This document shows, in pieces, positions 27,981 to 37,971 of a stretch of 64,000 bases of DNA. A program made the position numbers and the translations under genes. The first letter of the stretch is position 1; each line of letters opens with the position of its first letter. Source of the DNA: Lachnospiraceae bacterium (GTDB lineage: Bacteria > Bacillota_A > Clostridia > Lachnospirales > Lachnospiraceae). Under the pieces are notes generated by a model. The model searched no databases, was not told where the DNA came from, and saw only the letters and a program-made list of their open reading frames with translations. The stretch covers positions 1-64,000 of the forward strand of contig JAQUUB010000014.1 in assembly GCA_028694115.1 (NCBI GenBank), in the 5' to 3' direction.

Positions 27981-30599
27981 TTATGAAACTGTAAAGAAGC
28001 CGCTAATAACCTTTTGTTTTTCAAAATCAGCATAAAGAGTAAAAGGATGACTTTCCTTTATTTCAAAGACTTTGATAAATTCTGCATATTCCATCTGATT
28101 TGTAAGGATTTTCTTGAACTGGTTTTCGTTACCTTTAAAGGAAACAGCGTCATCACCAGAATTTGTTTCAAAGAAATCTTTGTTAAAAAAATTATTTTTA
28201 TTTGTATTTAAGTTCATAATGGCAATATAAAACATATTGGTTTCAACAATATCCTGAAACATATGACTTCCATAAGATAATTCAGGAGCAAACCCTATTT
28301 CATTATCTTCATATTCACAGAGGATTTTAAAATTAGAAATGTCGGAAAAATTTACAGTAACTCCAAGCTCCGGAGAAGAAGTTCCTATTCTCCCAGGACT
28401 TATTAGCATTAAGGTTTTTCCACTGTCTTTATAATATTGGTTGATCTGGCCTACCATTCTTGCATAAGTGCTTTTCTGTTTATAATCACAATTATGGTAA
28501 CCCACAGAATCAATCCAAACTACAACGTCTGCATTGATACATGCGTGATTACCCATGAACGTTTTTTCAATCTGAAATAGCATCTGTTCCCTGGGTATTT
28601 CAGGAATCTTCTGTCCTGTAACAGCAGGCCACACATGAAGAGGACGACACTGAAGAATATTAACACGGAAATCACCATCTGGGCGAAAATTAATTGTATA
28701 TTCTGTATCCACAGGGGTTTGGTAATGTTCCTGCAAAGTAAACAAAATATCTTTCATCATTTTAATCAGTAATTGATTTTTTACAGCATTATGGCAAGAA
28801 ATAAACAGCACCTGTCTATCATTTCCCCTCTCAGCAAAAGATTGCTCTGCTTCGTAATCATGCTCACAGATTAAGTTTTTGTACCAGTTTGGAAGCTTTG
28901 GAACCAGAATATCATCAGATATTTCATCTAATTGATTCGTTTTTGTATTGATAATTTCCAAACGTCTTTGAGAGAATCGATGTTTCTGTGCGGAACTAAC
29001 AAGTGTAGAGCTTTCTGGTTTATCGAGATTAACAAGCCTAGGATAATCAATGCTTGTTCGATCAACTGCTTTGGTACCAAGACCAGCCACAAGTCGTAAG
29101 AGTCCTGCATTAGGGTCCTGATCATTACTCCATCGGTAGACACAGTAGGAAAATCCTACACCTGCCAGACAAGGCAAATAGTAATCCCCAAATCTTGTGC
29201 CACTTACACGCTGAACCAGAATGGCCATTTGCTCTTCTGATTGATCCATGCCCCTCTTTTTTCGATATTCCAAAGCAGATTGATCCATAGTGCTTGCATA
29301 TACCCGTCTTACAGCATCTTCAAATTTTTTCAAGCGTTCTTCCGGATTACAACTGTTCACGCAAAAAACAGATTCATATTTGCCGGCAAACGCATTTCCA
29401 AAGCCATCCTCTAAAAAGCTGCTCGAACGAACAATAATGGGAATTTGTCCAAAATGCTCTAACATTCTTCGAAATTGTGCTCTGATATCTTCTGAAAAAT
29501 GGCCCTTCAAAATCATCTTTCCAAGTTCTTCGCCCTTTGAAAAATAATACTTATCCTGATGTTGAAGAATCCTAAGTTTCCATAATTTATTTTCAACAAT
29601 ATACGAATAAAAAACATCCGTGCCAATATAAAAAGAGTCATGAGGTTCCATGTAGGAAGCATATTGAGGCAGATATTTTTCAAGAATTTTTCTGGCAAGT
29701 AGCATTCCGCATGCTTTTCCACCAATCGTTCCAGTGCCGATTAATCGATCTTTGATAAAGAAAAAGTCTTCTGGTGAAAATTCCTCTTTCATTAACGAAG
29801 TCATCTTATAATCATGCGTCAACATGCTGCGACAGATTTTATTTAATGTCCATTCATTTAATGTTCCATCATAATAAGAAGATTTGGCATTTAAGAAAAA
29901 CCGTTCATAGCTGTCCATACTCTGTTCTGCTGTGCTAGAGTGTTCGGTATGAATGAGTGCGTAATAATCCGAAAAATCTACGCTATTTGTCAAAGGCTCA
30001 AACTCATTGTCGGAATTAAGTCTATGTGGAAGAAACATTTCCTCTGAATACCTTCCCCAAACTTTAATTGGATGAAGATAAAAATACTGATCATTGGAAT
30101 AAATGTCTAGAAATAGCTGAGTGGTATCTTGAATTCTGGCTATGGTTGCATAATCATGGTGTCCTCGCAATACAGGAAAAAAAGCAACCGTATCAAGTTC
30201 AAAAAGATAAGGGCAGGTTACACAGAAAAAATTACCCATCATAAGGTCTGTAGACCAAGCTACCTGCAGATCAGAAAGACAATCAAATACATAAAAAGCC
30301 TTTAAACCTTCACGAGCAATAATTTCATGGACACTGATGGTAAATGCTTCAAATTCACGAGCTGGATTCAACTCATAAATCTTTAATCCTTCTCTGGGAG
30401 CTAAGAGCGCTTCATGTTTAGCAAAACGAATGTAAATTACATTTCTCTGATCCGAAATAGAACGATTTACAAATGTTTCTGCCAATTTTTTAAAATCATT
30501 CAGTTGAAAAACCTGCATAACCACGTTATCTCCAAGCCTGATATGATCAAGAATCAGATCCATTGTCGGAAAACCAGAAGCAACTTTGTCTTTTTCCAT
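27981..30599 (-). CDS. PEP/pyruvate-binding (ATP-grasp) domain protein with RecA/KaiC-like N-terminus
   Basis: The 872-residue protein has three visible parts. Residues 6-200 look like a KaiC/RecA-type fold (VASGFPTMDLILDHI, then NVIYIRFAKHEA), but the P-loop position reads VFQLNDFKKLA, so there is no Walker A. Residues 285-570 form the nucleotide-binding half of PEP synthase or PPDK, with GTGTIGGKA (288-296), the key Arg in VRSSS (390-394), EDGFGNAFAGKYESV and LVQRVSG. The remainder is unassigned and contains a second nucleotide-fold-like stretch. There is no phosphohistidine swivel domain and no PEP-utilising barrel, so it cannot be a complete dikinase. It lies 14 bases after the zinc-ribbon/TPR gene and is probably cotranscribed. 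Function unknown. Confidence 0.75.
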   Translation of the reverse strand: MEKDKVASGFPTMDLILDHIRLGDNVVMQVFQLNDFKKLAETFVNRSISDQRNVIYIRFAKHEALLAPREGLKIYELNPAREFEAFTISVHEIIAREGLKAFYVFDCLSDLQVAWSTDLMMGNFFCVTCPYLFELDTVAFFPVLRGHHDYATIARIQDTTQLFLDIYSNDQYFYLHPIKVWGRYSEEMFLPHRLNSDNEFEPLTNSVDFSDYYALIHTEHSSTAEQSMDSYERFFLNAKSSYYDGTLNEWTLNKICRSMLTHDYKMTSLMKEEFSPEDFFFIKDRLIGTGTIGGKACGMLLARKILEKYLPQYASYMEPHDSFYIGTDVFYSYIVENKLWKLRILQHQDKYYFSKGEELGKMILKGHFSEDIRAQFRRMLEHFGQIPIIVRSSSFLEDGFGNAFAGKYESVFCVNSCNPEERLKKFEDAVRRVYASTMDQSALEYRKKRGMDQSEEQMAILVQRVSGTRFGDYYLPCLAGVGFSYCVYRWSNDQDPNAGLLRLVAGLGTKAVDRTSIDYPRLVNLDKPESSTLVSSAQKHRFSQRRLEIINTKTNQLDEISDDILVPKLPNWYKNLICEHDYEAEQSFAERGNDRQVLFISCHNAVKNQLLIKMMKDILFTLQEHYQTPVDTEYTINFRPDGDFRVNILQCRPLHVWPAVTGQKIPEIPREQMLFQIEKTFMGNHACINADVVVWIDSVGYHNCDYKQKSTYARMVGQINQYYKDSGKTLMLISPGRIGTSSPELGVTVNFSDISNFKILCEYEDNEIGFAPELSYGSHMFQDIVETNMFYIAIMNLNTNKNNFFNKDFFETNSGDDAVSFKGNENQFKKILTNQMEYAEFIKVFEIKESHPFTLYADFEKQKVISGFFTVS

Positions 30600-30613
30600 A
30601 ATAGCTCATCCCT

Positions 30614-32014
30614 TCAATAAAACAACTGAAAATCATACGTACCGTCCGTCTTTCTTTGTGCTCGGTATAACGTAAGTTTGTCAGCATCTACAGCATAGAT
30701 TTTACCTGTTTTATTCTCAATTCCATCCGTATCCACATAATATTCATCAATCAGATAACACGTTTGTATCCCTGTTTTTGCAGCCGTTGTACACTTATAA
30801 TGGTATTTTCCTTCTAAGTCACTGACACTTCCATCAAAATCAAGTAATTCCCCCGTTGCTATTAGTGATGCAACTACAAAATTTTCAGCCTCTTCTTTCG
30901 TACATTTGCCAATCAAATTTAATTGATACGATACTTTTACTTCTTCACTTGGTAAATGATCTTTTGAAAAAGCAATAAAACGAAACGTGCTGTTCCCGAT
31001 TGGCATCGGTAATTGCCCTTGGTATAAAAAAGAGGTTTCATCTGGTTCACTGCCATCAGTTGTATAATAAATATTAGAATCCACTGTATCACACGTTGCA
31101 ACAATAAATTCTGGTCTATTATAATCTCCACTCTGCGGTGTTACCAGCGGTTTTGTGGGATTTGTAACATCGATTTCATATATACTGGAAGCACTTTCAC
31201 TTATCATACCTTTTTTATTAACAAAAATTGCACGGATAATATTTTTACCAGGCTCTAAGGTAATCGGGGAAGTATAGGGCAAGCTTTCTATACTAGGTTC
31301 TGTTCCATCGGTTGTGTAATAAATGGAACCCTGATTATCCGTCATTAATTTGATAACAATACACTCCTGATAAGTGCCTTCTTTTGCACTAAATTCAGGT
31401 GGAAGTGCTAAATATTCTTTAAATTTCTGATAAATACTTTCCACCTTACAATCTCCTAAGAGTTTATTAATGGCTATGTAATCTTCCGTTTGTTCATAGA
31501 TTGCTATCATTAATTGATAGGCTTCCTCATTCGAAGCATCCAGCTCAATGACCTGCATTAAAGTATTAAGTGCTTTTTGATCCTTACCCATCATTCGATA
31601 GCCCTCGGCTAATCGCATTCTAGCATCAATAGAAGACTCATCTTTTTCAAGTGCCTGTTGATATTGAGATATCGCTAACGCAAATTTACCATCTTCAAAA
31701 TAACTTTCTCCCTTACTCATATGTGCTTCGAAGCCATTCTGTTTAAAGATAAAAAAAGCGATAAGAATAAGACCTGCCAAAATCAGTACCCCTAAGCTTC
31801 CTCCAATAACAATATTCTTTAAAAGTTTCTTAGGTTCTCTGATTGGTACGTTTTCAACAGGAAGCAATACTTCCTCTTTTATTTCAGATAGTGTTTTATC
31901 CATACGATCTTCAATTAATGGATCAAAGTTTGGAACAATTTGAATGGAAGTTCCACACTCATGGCAATAAACATATCCTTCTTTTAATTTTGCACCACAT
32001 TTCGTACAAACCAT
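30614..32014 (-). CDS. Zinc-ribbon / transmembrane / TPR protein with two chitobiase-C-like repeats
   Basis: A zinc ribbon (Cys3, Cys6, Cys17, Cys20) sits in the cytosol. A helix at 67-90 spans the membrane. About 90 residues of TPR repeats follow (SYFEDGKFALAISQYQQALE and later units). Two Fn3-like modules of the chitobiase/beta-hexosaminidase C-terminal type then occur, each with a YYTTDGTEP or YYTTDGSEP core (residues ~200-290 and ~295-380), and a C-terminal region of about 80 residues completes the protein. No enzyme domain is visible. I chose the ATG at 32014 (466 residues) by comparison with the other genes carrying the same leader element. It forms a pair with the downstream ATP-grasp gene. 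Confidence 0.75.
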   Translation of the reverse strand: MVCTKCGAKLKEGYVYCHECGTSIQIVPNFDPLIEDRMDKTLSEIKEEVLLPVENVPIREPKKLLKNIVIGGSLGVLILAGLILIAFFIFKQNGFEAHMSKGESYFEDGKFALAISQYQQALEKDESSIDARMRLAEGYRMMGKDQKALNTLMQVIELDASNEEAYQLMIAIYEQTEDYIAINKLLGDCKVESIYQKFKEYLALPPEFSAKEGTYQECIVIKLMTDNQGSIYYTTDGTEPSIESLPYTSPITLEPGKNIIRAIFVNKKGMISESASSIYEIDVTNPTKPLVTPQSGDYNRPEFIVATCDTVDSNIYYTTDGSEPDETSFLYQGQLPMPIGNSTFRFIAFSKDHLPSEEVKVSYQLNLIGKCTKEEAENFVVASLIATGELLDFDGSVSDLEGKYHYKCTTAAKTGIQTCYLIDEYYVDTDGIENKTGKIYAVDADKLTLYRAQRKTDGTYDFQLFY

Positions 32015-32045
32015 TTTTACACCCATCTGCATGCTTTAGCATGCA
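32012..32045 (-). repeat. Leader repeat element, copy 2 (upstream of the zinc-ribbon/TPR gene)
   Basis: Minus strand has the hairpin GCATGC-TAAA-GCATGC followed by AGATGGGTGTAAAAATG, ending in the start codon. It lies in the 29-base space after fhs. See the copies at 23282-23312 and 37173-37205. Confidence 0.75.
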
Positions 32046-32061
32046 TTCTAATCAACTCTAA

Positions 32062-33732
32062 TCAAAATAAACCTGTAATTTTTCCTTCTTCATTTACATC
32101 AATCCCATAAGCAGCTGGATTTTTTGAAAGTCCTGGCATCGTCATAATATTTCCTGTTAAAACAACAATAAAACCTGCCCCAGCTGAAACATAAGCATCT
32201 CTGACAGTCATTGTAAATCCTTCTGGTCTGCCTAGAAGATTTGCATTATCAGATAATGAATATTGTGTTTTTGCCATGCAGACTGGAAGATCTTTGAATC
32301 CTAATTCCTCTAATCGTTCGAGATTTTTTTTCATATCGCCAGAATATACAACTTCCTTAGCGCCGTATATTTCCTTAGCAATCGTTTCTATCTTTTCTTG
32401 AATACTGATCTGATCTGGATACAATACGTGGAAATCAGACTTCTTATTTTCCAAAGTATAAAGAACCTTTTCTGCTAAGGCGATTCCACCTTCTCCACCT
32501 TTTTCCCATACTTGTGCTAAAGCAAATTCACAATTACGTTCTTCACAAAATTGACGAATATAATCTGTTTCTGCCTGTGTATCTGTAATAAAAGAATTTA
32601 ATGTTACGATAACAGGTACTCCATATTTTTGTAAATTCTCAATATGCTTTTCAAGATTTACAATTCCTCTTTGTAATGCTTCCAGGTTTTCAACATTTAA
32701 ATCTTCTTTTTTTACGCCACCGTTATACTTCAAAGCACGGACCGTTGCGACAAGAACAACAGCATCTGGACACAACCTGGCCTGACGACATTTAATATCA
32801 AAAAATTTCTCTGCTCCAAGATCCGCACCAAATCCAGCCTCGGTAATTACATAATCCGCCATTTTTAATGCACTCTTTGTTGCCCGAACAGAATTACAGC
32901 CATGAGCAATATTGGCAAATGGACCGCCATGAATCAATGCCGGAGTATGTTCCAATGTCTGAATCAAATTTGGTTTCATGGCATCCTTTAATAACGCTGC
33001 CATAGAGCCTACCGCCTTAATATCTTTTGCTGTAACTGGTTCCCCATCATAGTTATAGGCAACTACCATTTTCCCTAATCGTTCTTTTAAATCTGCCATA
33101 TCATCTGCAAGACAAAGAATGGCCATAATTTCAGATGCTACGGTAATAACAAAATGGTCCTCTCTGACAAAGCCATCTGTTTTTTTGCCCATTCCTACAA
33201 TAATATTTCTAAGAACGCGGTCATTCACATCAAGACATCTTTTAAATACAATTTGTCTTGTATCTATTCTGCATTCGTTTCCCTGCTGGATATGGTTATC
33301 AAGTAAAGCGGCACAAAGATTGTTTGCACTTGTAATCGCATGAAAATCTCCTGTGAAATGAAGATTTAAATCCTCCATTGGGACTACCTGTGCGTATCCA
33401 CCTCCTGCTGCTCCTCCTTTTATTCCAAAGCAAGGCCCTAGTGATGGCTCTCTTAATGCAATGATCGCTTTTTTGTCCAATTTACCAAACGCCTGACCTA
33501 ATCCAACACTGATTGTCGTTTTTCCCTCACCCGCCGGAGTCGGATTAATCGCTGTAACAAGAATCAGTTTTCCATTCCTGTTATTTTCAATTTTCTTTAA
33601 GTATTCATCCGATATTTTAGCCTTGTATTTACCATACAGTTCTAATTCATCCTCAGTAATGTTAAATTTTCCTGCTACTTCTTTAATTGGCGCCATTACT
33701 GCTTCCTGCGCAATTTGAATATCCGTTTTCAT
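32062..33732 (-). CDS. fhs: Formate--tetrahydrofolate ligase
   Basis: The enzyme activates formate with ATP and THF to 10-formyl-THF, the entry to the methyl branch of one-carbon metabolism and to purine synthesis. The ATP site [18 protein letters not shown] is near residue 65. [22 protein letters not shown] (partly quoted) and [11 protein letters not shown] are further hallmarks. At 556 residues it has normal length. It starts 16 bases after ftsK. Its presence fits an anaerobic Firmicute but does not by itself show acetogenesis, because no other Wood-Ljungdahl genes are in the window. Confidence 0.97.
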   Translation of the reverse strand: MKTDIQIAQEAVMAPIKEVAGKFNITEDELELYGKYKAKISDEYLKKIENNRNGKLILVTAINPTPAGEGKTTISVGLGQAFGKLDKKAIIALREPSLGPCFGIKGGAAGGGYAQVVPMEDLNLHFTGDFHAITSANNLCAALLDNHIQQGNECRIDTRQIVFKRCLDVNDRVLRNIIVGMGKKTDGFVREDHFVITVASEIMAILCLADDMADLKERLGKMVVAYNYDGEPVTAKDIKAVGSMAALLKDAMKPNLIQTLEHTPALIHGGPFANIAHGCNSVRATKSALKMADYVITEAGFGADLGAEKFFDIKCRQARLCPDAVVLVATVRALKYNGGVKKEDLNVENLEALQRGIVNLEKHIENLQKYGVPVIVTLNSFITDTQAETDYIRQFCEERNCEFALAQVWEKGGEGGIALAEKVLYTLENKKSDFHVLYPDQISIQEKIETIAKEIYGAKEVVYSGDMKKNLERLEELGFKDLPVCMAKTQYSLSDNANLLGRPEGFTMTVRDAYVSAGAGFIVVLTGNIMTMPGLSKNPAAYGIDVNEEGKITGLF

Positions 33733-33748
33733 ATATCATCCTCCTGCG

Positions 33749-36286
33749 TTATAAATATTCTTCTATGTATTGCTCAAACTGTTCTTCACTCATCAATATT
33801 TTACGCGGTTTCGTACCTTCTTCCTCTCCTACGACTCCTGCATCGGCTAATTGATCCATAATTCTTGCAGCCCGGTTAAATCCAATTTTAAAGACCCTTT
33901 GTAACATGCCAATGGAAGCCTTATCTTTTTCGATAATAAACTTCGCTGCATCGACAAAATAAGTATCCTTCTCATTTGCACTATCAATACCCGAATCACT
34001 GCCTGAAGCATTTTTAACATTTGCAATTTCAGCCTCTACCTTCGCACTATATAATGGACCGGTGCTCTGTTCTTTTAGAAAATCTACAATATCCTGCACT
34101 TCCTTATCGGAAACAAAAGCACCCTGTACTCTGGCAGGTTTCGTATATCCTTGTGGATAAAAGAGCATATCTCCTTTTCCTAACAGCTTCTCAGCTCCAT
34201 TCATATCAAGAATGGTTCTACTATCTACACCACTACTTACACTAAAAGCAATCCTGCTAGGCATGTTTGCTTTAATTAAGCCTGTAATAACATCCACGGA
34301 GGGTCTCTGGGTTGCAATAATTAAATGAATGCCTGCCGCTCTCGCAAGCTGTGCCAGACGACAAATGCTTTCTTCTACTTCACCAGGTGAAACCATCATT
34401 AAATCTGCAAGCTCGTCCACGATGATAATAATCTGAGGTAATTTTTTTAAAGGTTCCTCACCCTCTACCGCCTTCATTTCCGACACTTTTTTATTATAAC
34501 CTTTTAAATCCCTGACATTAAAATCTGCAAATTTCTGATAACGATCCGTCATCTCAGCAACTCCCCAATGAAGTGCCGCAGCAGCCTTCTTCGGATCTGT
34601 TACTACTGGAATCATTAAGTGAGGAATTCCATTATAAACACTTAATTCAACGACCTTTGGATCTACCATAATCATCTTAACATCATCAGGATGCGCCTTA
34701 TATAGAATACTCATAATCAAGGTATTAATACATACGGACTTACCAGATCCTGTTGCACCAGCAATTAGCAGATGAGGCATTTTAGCGATATCGGTAACAA
34801 TTACATCCCCACTAATATCTTTTCCTACTGCAAATGCAATATTAGAAGGGAATTTCTCAAATTTGTTATTTTCTAAAAGATCACGGAACATTACGGTACT
34901 GTTATCCTTGTTTGGAACTTCAATACCAATCGCAGCCTTTCCAGGAATTGGTGCCTCAATACGAATATCTGTGGCTGCCAGATTTAATTTGATGTCATCA
35001 GAAAGATTTACAATCTTGCTTACTTTCACGCCTTGTTCTGGCTGCATCTCATATCTTGTAACGGTTGGCCCCTGGCTGATTTCCGTAATGGTTACCTTGA
35101 CTCCGAAATTAGCCAATGTTTGTTGAAGCTTCATTGCCGTTTCTGTTAATTCCTTCTTTGAATCAGCACTTGCATTTCCCTTGCCTCTAGCTAATAGATT
35201 CAAAGGTGGAAATTGATATGGTTTTTTATCTGAAACAGCCGTGACCTGAGCCATATCATTTACAAAATCATTGGATATTTCATTTTCCTTTTCAGGAACC
35301 TTCTTTGTTCTAGACGTAATCGCTTTTGGCTTTTCGATAATCTCTACATTTTCCATATCTGATTCTATTTCTTCTGGCCTTGGTAAATCATAAGCCAGCT
35401 CAATTTTAGCTTCCTCTGCAAAGGTATCTGCCATTTTAATCTGGATACTTTCTACATCAAATTCATGATCATTTAGCTGTTCCATTGTAATTTCGTGAAT
35501 ATCATCCGATTCTTTTAAGTCTGGCTTTATGATTTCTGTATTCATTACAACACCAGAAACCTTCTTATTCATCCTTAACTCCTGCTCACGCTCCCGTTCT
35601 TCCTGCGCACGCTGAATTTCTTGTTCTCTCATACGTTCTGCTCGTAATTCTCTGCGTCTGTCAGAATCCTCTTTTGCGGAACGATATACTTTTTCACTTC
35701 CCTTTTTGACACCACCCAGAAACGATTTTTCTGTGATGAACACAACACATATAATACCTAGTACAATTAGTAATAAATACGTCCCTATACTACCTAATGC
35801 ATTGTACAAAAGACCTGCTAGAGTTCCGCCAAGGAATCCTCCACCCTTGTGAAATTCATAAGAATACTGATAATAATTTAAATTACTTGCCGTATAGTTT
35901 TTCAAACAAACCATTTGTGAGAATATACATAGTAAAATAAATAAAACAATAATGGAAATGATCTTAATTCTAGCGATATCATTTCCTCGATTCGCAATCA
36001 CAAAGCATGCCCCTAAAAATAGTAAAACAGGAGCAAAGAATCCCATAAATCCAAATACTCCAAATAAGATACCACTCACTACTTCTCCAAAAGCCCCAAC
36101 TAAATGAAAATTGCTAAGTAATAACAAAATCGAAAAAGCCATTAAAAGTAACAAAATCACTTCATCATATAAGCCATTGTTATTTTTATCAATTTTATTT
36201 GCCTGTTTTTTGTTCCTTGAAGAAGTGGATTTCCTTGTTGTTGATCTCTTAGCTGTTGTTTTTCTTCCACTGTTTTTTGATGCCAT
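33749..36286 (-). CDS. DNA translocase FtsK/SpoIIIE
   Basis: A membrane-anchored, ATP-driven dsDNA pump used in chromosome segregation at division or into the forespore. A basic N-terminus is followed by four or five helices (about residues 35-185), then a long charged linker and the motor: Walker A IAGATGSGKS and Walker B IIIIVDELADLMM. A C-terminal gamma winged helix (FIIEKDKASIGMLQRVFKIGFNRAARIMDQL in overlapping pieces) completes it. I chose the ATG at 36286 (845 residues), preceded by GGGAGAG, over upstream codons inside uppP. SpoIIIE or vegetative SftA-like function cannot be separated here; helices favour SpoIIIE/FtsK. Confidence 0.93.
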   Translation of the reverse strand: MASKNSGRKTTAKRSTTRKSTSSRNKKQANKIDKNNNGLYDEVILLLLMAFSILLLLSNFHLVGAFGEVVSGILFGVFGFMGFFAPVLLFLGACFVIANRGNDIARIKIISIIVLFILLCIFSQMVCLKNYTASNLNYYQYSYEFHKGGGFLGGTLAGLLYNALGSIGTYLLLIVLGIICVVFITEKSFLGGVKKGSEKVYRSAKEDSDRRRELRAERMREQEIQRAQEEREREQELRMNKKVSGVVMNTEIIKPDLKESDDIHEITMEQLNDHEFDVESIQIKMADTFAEEAKIELAYDLPRPEEIESDMENVEIIEKPKAITSRTKKVPEKENEISNDFVNDMAQVTAVSDKKPYQFPPLNLLARGKGNASADSKKELTETAMKLQQTLANFGVKVTITEISQGPTVTRYEMQPEQGVKVSKIVNLSDDIKLNLAATDIRIEAPIPGKAAIGIEVPNKDNSTVMFRDLLENNKFEKFPSNIAFAVGKDISGDVIVTDIAKMPHLLIAGATGSGKSVCINTLIMSILYKAHPDDVKMIMVDPKVVELSVYNGIPHLMIPVVTDPKKAAAALHWGVAEMTDRYQKFADFNVRDLKGYNKKVSEMKAVEGEEPLKKLPQIIIIVDELADLMMVSPGEVEESICRLAQLARAAGIHLIIATQRPSVDVITGLIKANMPSRIAFSVSSGVDSRTILDMNGAEKLLGKGDMLFYPQGYTKPARVQGAFVSDKEVQDIVDFLKEQSTGPLYSAKVEAEIANVKNASGSDSGIDSANEKDTYFVDAAKFIIEKDKASIGMLQRVFKIGFNRAARIMDQLADAGVVGEEEGTKPRKILMSEEQFEQYIEEYL

Positions 36287-36299
36287 TTTACTCTCCCTA

Positions 36300-37175
36300 T
36301 CACATAAAAAAATAACCGCAAACTGCCAATAGTCCCATTGCAAGACAATATAAAGAAAAAATCTTAAATTTCTTACCTCTGACTACAACTAACATGGTTT
36401 TAATACAAATATAACCTACAACTGCAGCAAATGACATTCCTACCATATAATTTGCGATTTCAGGTGCTGCTAGCTGTACACTTTTAAAATCCTTAAATTC
36501 AATTAATGCTGCTCCAAGAATTGCAGGAATTGACATGATAAAGGAATACTTTACAGCAAATTTCTTATCAAATCCACATAGTAAGCACGCCGTAATTGTA
36601 GTGCCAGAACGCGATAATCCTGGAAGTGTCGCCACACCTTGAGCCATTCCCACACTGAATGCATCAATATATTTGGTATTCTTTGGGGTTTTATTTCCGC
36701 TATCACAGTGATCAGCAATCAATAATAAACCAGCGGTAACAATAAGACAAATACCAGGAATTAATAAGCCTGCACTTACCGTTTCCACTAAATCTTTCCC
36801 TAAGACTCCAATAATACCAGTAGGAATGGTAGATACGATAATAAGCATTACAAATTTACGATAAGCGGAGCCCACCATTTTAATATAAGGTTTTTTCTTT
36901 TTACCAGATAAATTTCCAAAGAAAATAGAAATATTTTTGAAAAAGTCAAAAATAATTCCAAAGCCTTCTACAATCATCTTCCAGATATCTTTATGAAAAG
37001 CAACAAAAATGGAAATCAAAGTACCAATATGTAATAATACATCAAACATCATTCCGGTTTCTGTTTTTACATGAAATATATTTTCAAAGATTGCTAAATG
37101 ACCGGAACTACTTACTGGTAAAAATTCTGTAAGGCCCTGCAAAATGCCCATTAAAATCGATTGTAATAATGTCAT
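36300..37175 (-). CDS. uppP: Undecaprenyl-diphosphate phosphatase UppP (BacA)
   Basis: An integral membrane phosphatase that recycles undecaprenyl pyrophosphate for peptidoglycan synthesis; higher dosage gives bacitracin tolerance. The catalytic motifs GLTEFLPVSSSGHL near the N-terminus and LPGLSRSGTTI in the second half are intact. About eight helices are present. I chose the ATG at 37175 (291 residues) since MTLLQSILMGILQG is the conserved start and GGGAG precedes it. The leader contains the repeated hairpin element, and the promoter lies in a perfect palindrome. ftsK follows after 13 bases. Confidence 0.95.
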   Translation of the reverse strand: MTLLQSILMGILQGLTEFLPVSSSGHLAIFENIFHVKTETGMMFDVLLHIGTLISIFVAFHKDIWKMIVEGFGIIFDFFKNISIFFGNLSGKKKKPYIKMVGSAYRKFVMLIIVSTIPTGIIGVLGKDLVETVSAGLLIPGICLIVTAGLLLIADHCDSGNKTPKNTKYIDAFSVGMAQGVATLPGLSRSGTTITACLLCGFDKKFAVKYSFIMSIPAILGAALIEFKDFKSVQLAAPEIANYMVGMSFAAVVGYICIKTMLVVVRGKKFKIFSLYCLAMGLLAVCGYFFM

Positions 37176-37205
37176 TTCACTCCCATCCGCATGCTTTAGC
37201 ATACA
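37173..37205 (-). repeat. Leader repeat element, copy 3 (upstream of uppP)
   Basis: Minus strand has the hairpin GTATGC-TAAA-GCATGC followed by GGATGGGAGTGAAATG, whose last three bases are the uppP start. The GGGAG is the ribosome site. Confidence 0.75.
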
Positions 37206-37229
37206 AAAAGCAAACCAAAAGTAACAATA

Positions 37230-37258
37230 ATTATAACATAAAGGGGTGACAATGTCAC
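37230..37258 (-). promoter_or_regulatory. Putative sigma-A promoter of uppP overlapping a perfect palindrome
   Basis: On the minus strand GTGACA (37253-37258) and TATAAT (37230-37235) are 17 bases apart. The -35 lies inside the palindrome GGGGTGACA-T-TGTCACCCC (37243-37261). That repeat may be an operator, or a stem that ends tepA transcription (stop at 37272). Confidence 0.6.
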
Positions 37259-37271
37259 CCCACATCTGCCA

Positions 37272-37946
37272 TCATTCCATCATCTCATGTAGTTTGGCTA
37301 TTGCGTGGCGGATTCCACCAACCTCATCAATAATTCCTTCTTTTACGATTTGTGGACCCACCAGGATACTCCCAACATCTTTTGTCAAGAATCCTGTTTC
37401 CATCATTAATTCTTCTAATCGTTCTTTTGAAACATTACAATGATGAACAATAAATCCAACAATCCTGTCTTGTATTTGTTTGAAATATTCAAAGGATTGT
37501 GGTACTCCTATGATAGTTCCATTCATTCGTACCGGATGAATCACCATAGTACCCGTAGGTACAACAAAGGAGTAATCGGTACTGACAGCAATCGGAACAC
37601 CTATGGAATGACTTCCTCCTAAAACCAAGGAAACCGTCGGCTTACTAATGGAAGCAATCATCTCCGCAATTGCGAGTCCTGCTTCAACATCCCCACCTAC
37701 GGTATTTAAAATCACCAGTAGACCATTTACATCATCTTTTTCTTCAATTGCTGCTAATTCCGGTAAGATATGCTCATATTTTGTTGATTTTGTTGTATTT
37801 GGCAACACATCGTGTCCTTCTATCTCACCTATAATGGATAATAAATGAATATTCTTACCATCCTTATTTAATTCCATTTGTCCTGATTCTTTTAGTTTTT
37901 CATCCTCATATCGTTTTTTTTCTGTAACATCAGATTGATCAGACAT
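37272..37946 (-). CDS. tepA: ClpP-class serine protease TepA (translocation-enhancing protein)
   Basis: A cytosolic ClpP/crotonase-fold protease. B. subtilis TepA (YmfB) is encoded close to spoIIIE and has been tied to protein export and spore-protein degradation. Visible are LNTVGGDVEAGLAIAEMI, the nucleophile loop GGSHSIGVPIA and the family histidine in VIHPVRMNG. I chose the ATG at 37946 (224 residues) because GGAGG lies five bases upstream. It is followed by uppP and ftsK, a grouping that agrees with the Bacillus tepA-spoIIIE neighbourhood. Confidence 0.88.
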   Translation of the reverse strand: MSDQSDVTEKKRYEDEKLKESGQMELNKDGKNIHLLSIIGEIEGHDVLPNTTKSTKYEHILPELAAIEEKDDVNGLLVILNTVGGDVEAGLAIAEMIASISKPTVSLVLGGSHSIGVPIAVSTDYSFVVPTGTMVIHPVRMNGTIIGVPQSFEYFKQIQDRIVGFIVHHCNVSKERLEELMMETGFLTKDVGSILVGPQIVKEGIIDEVGGIRHAIAKLHEMME

Positions 37947-37971
37947 AAATACCTCCATTCTACTTAACTAA

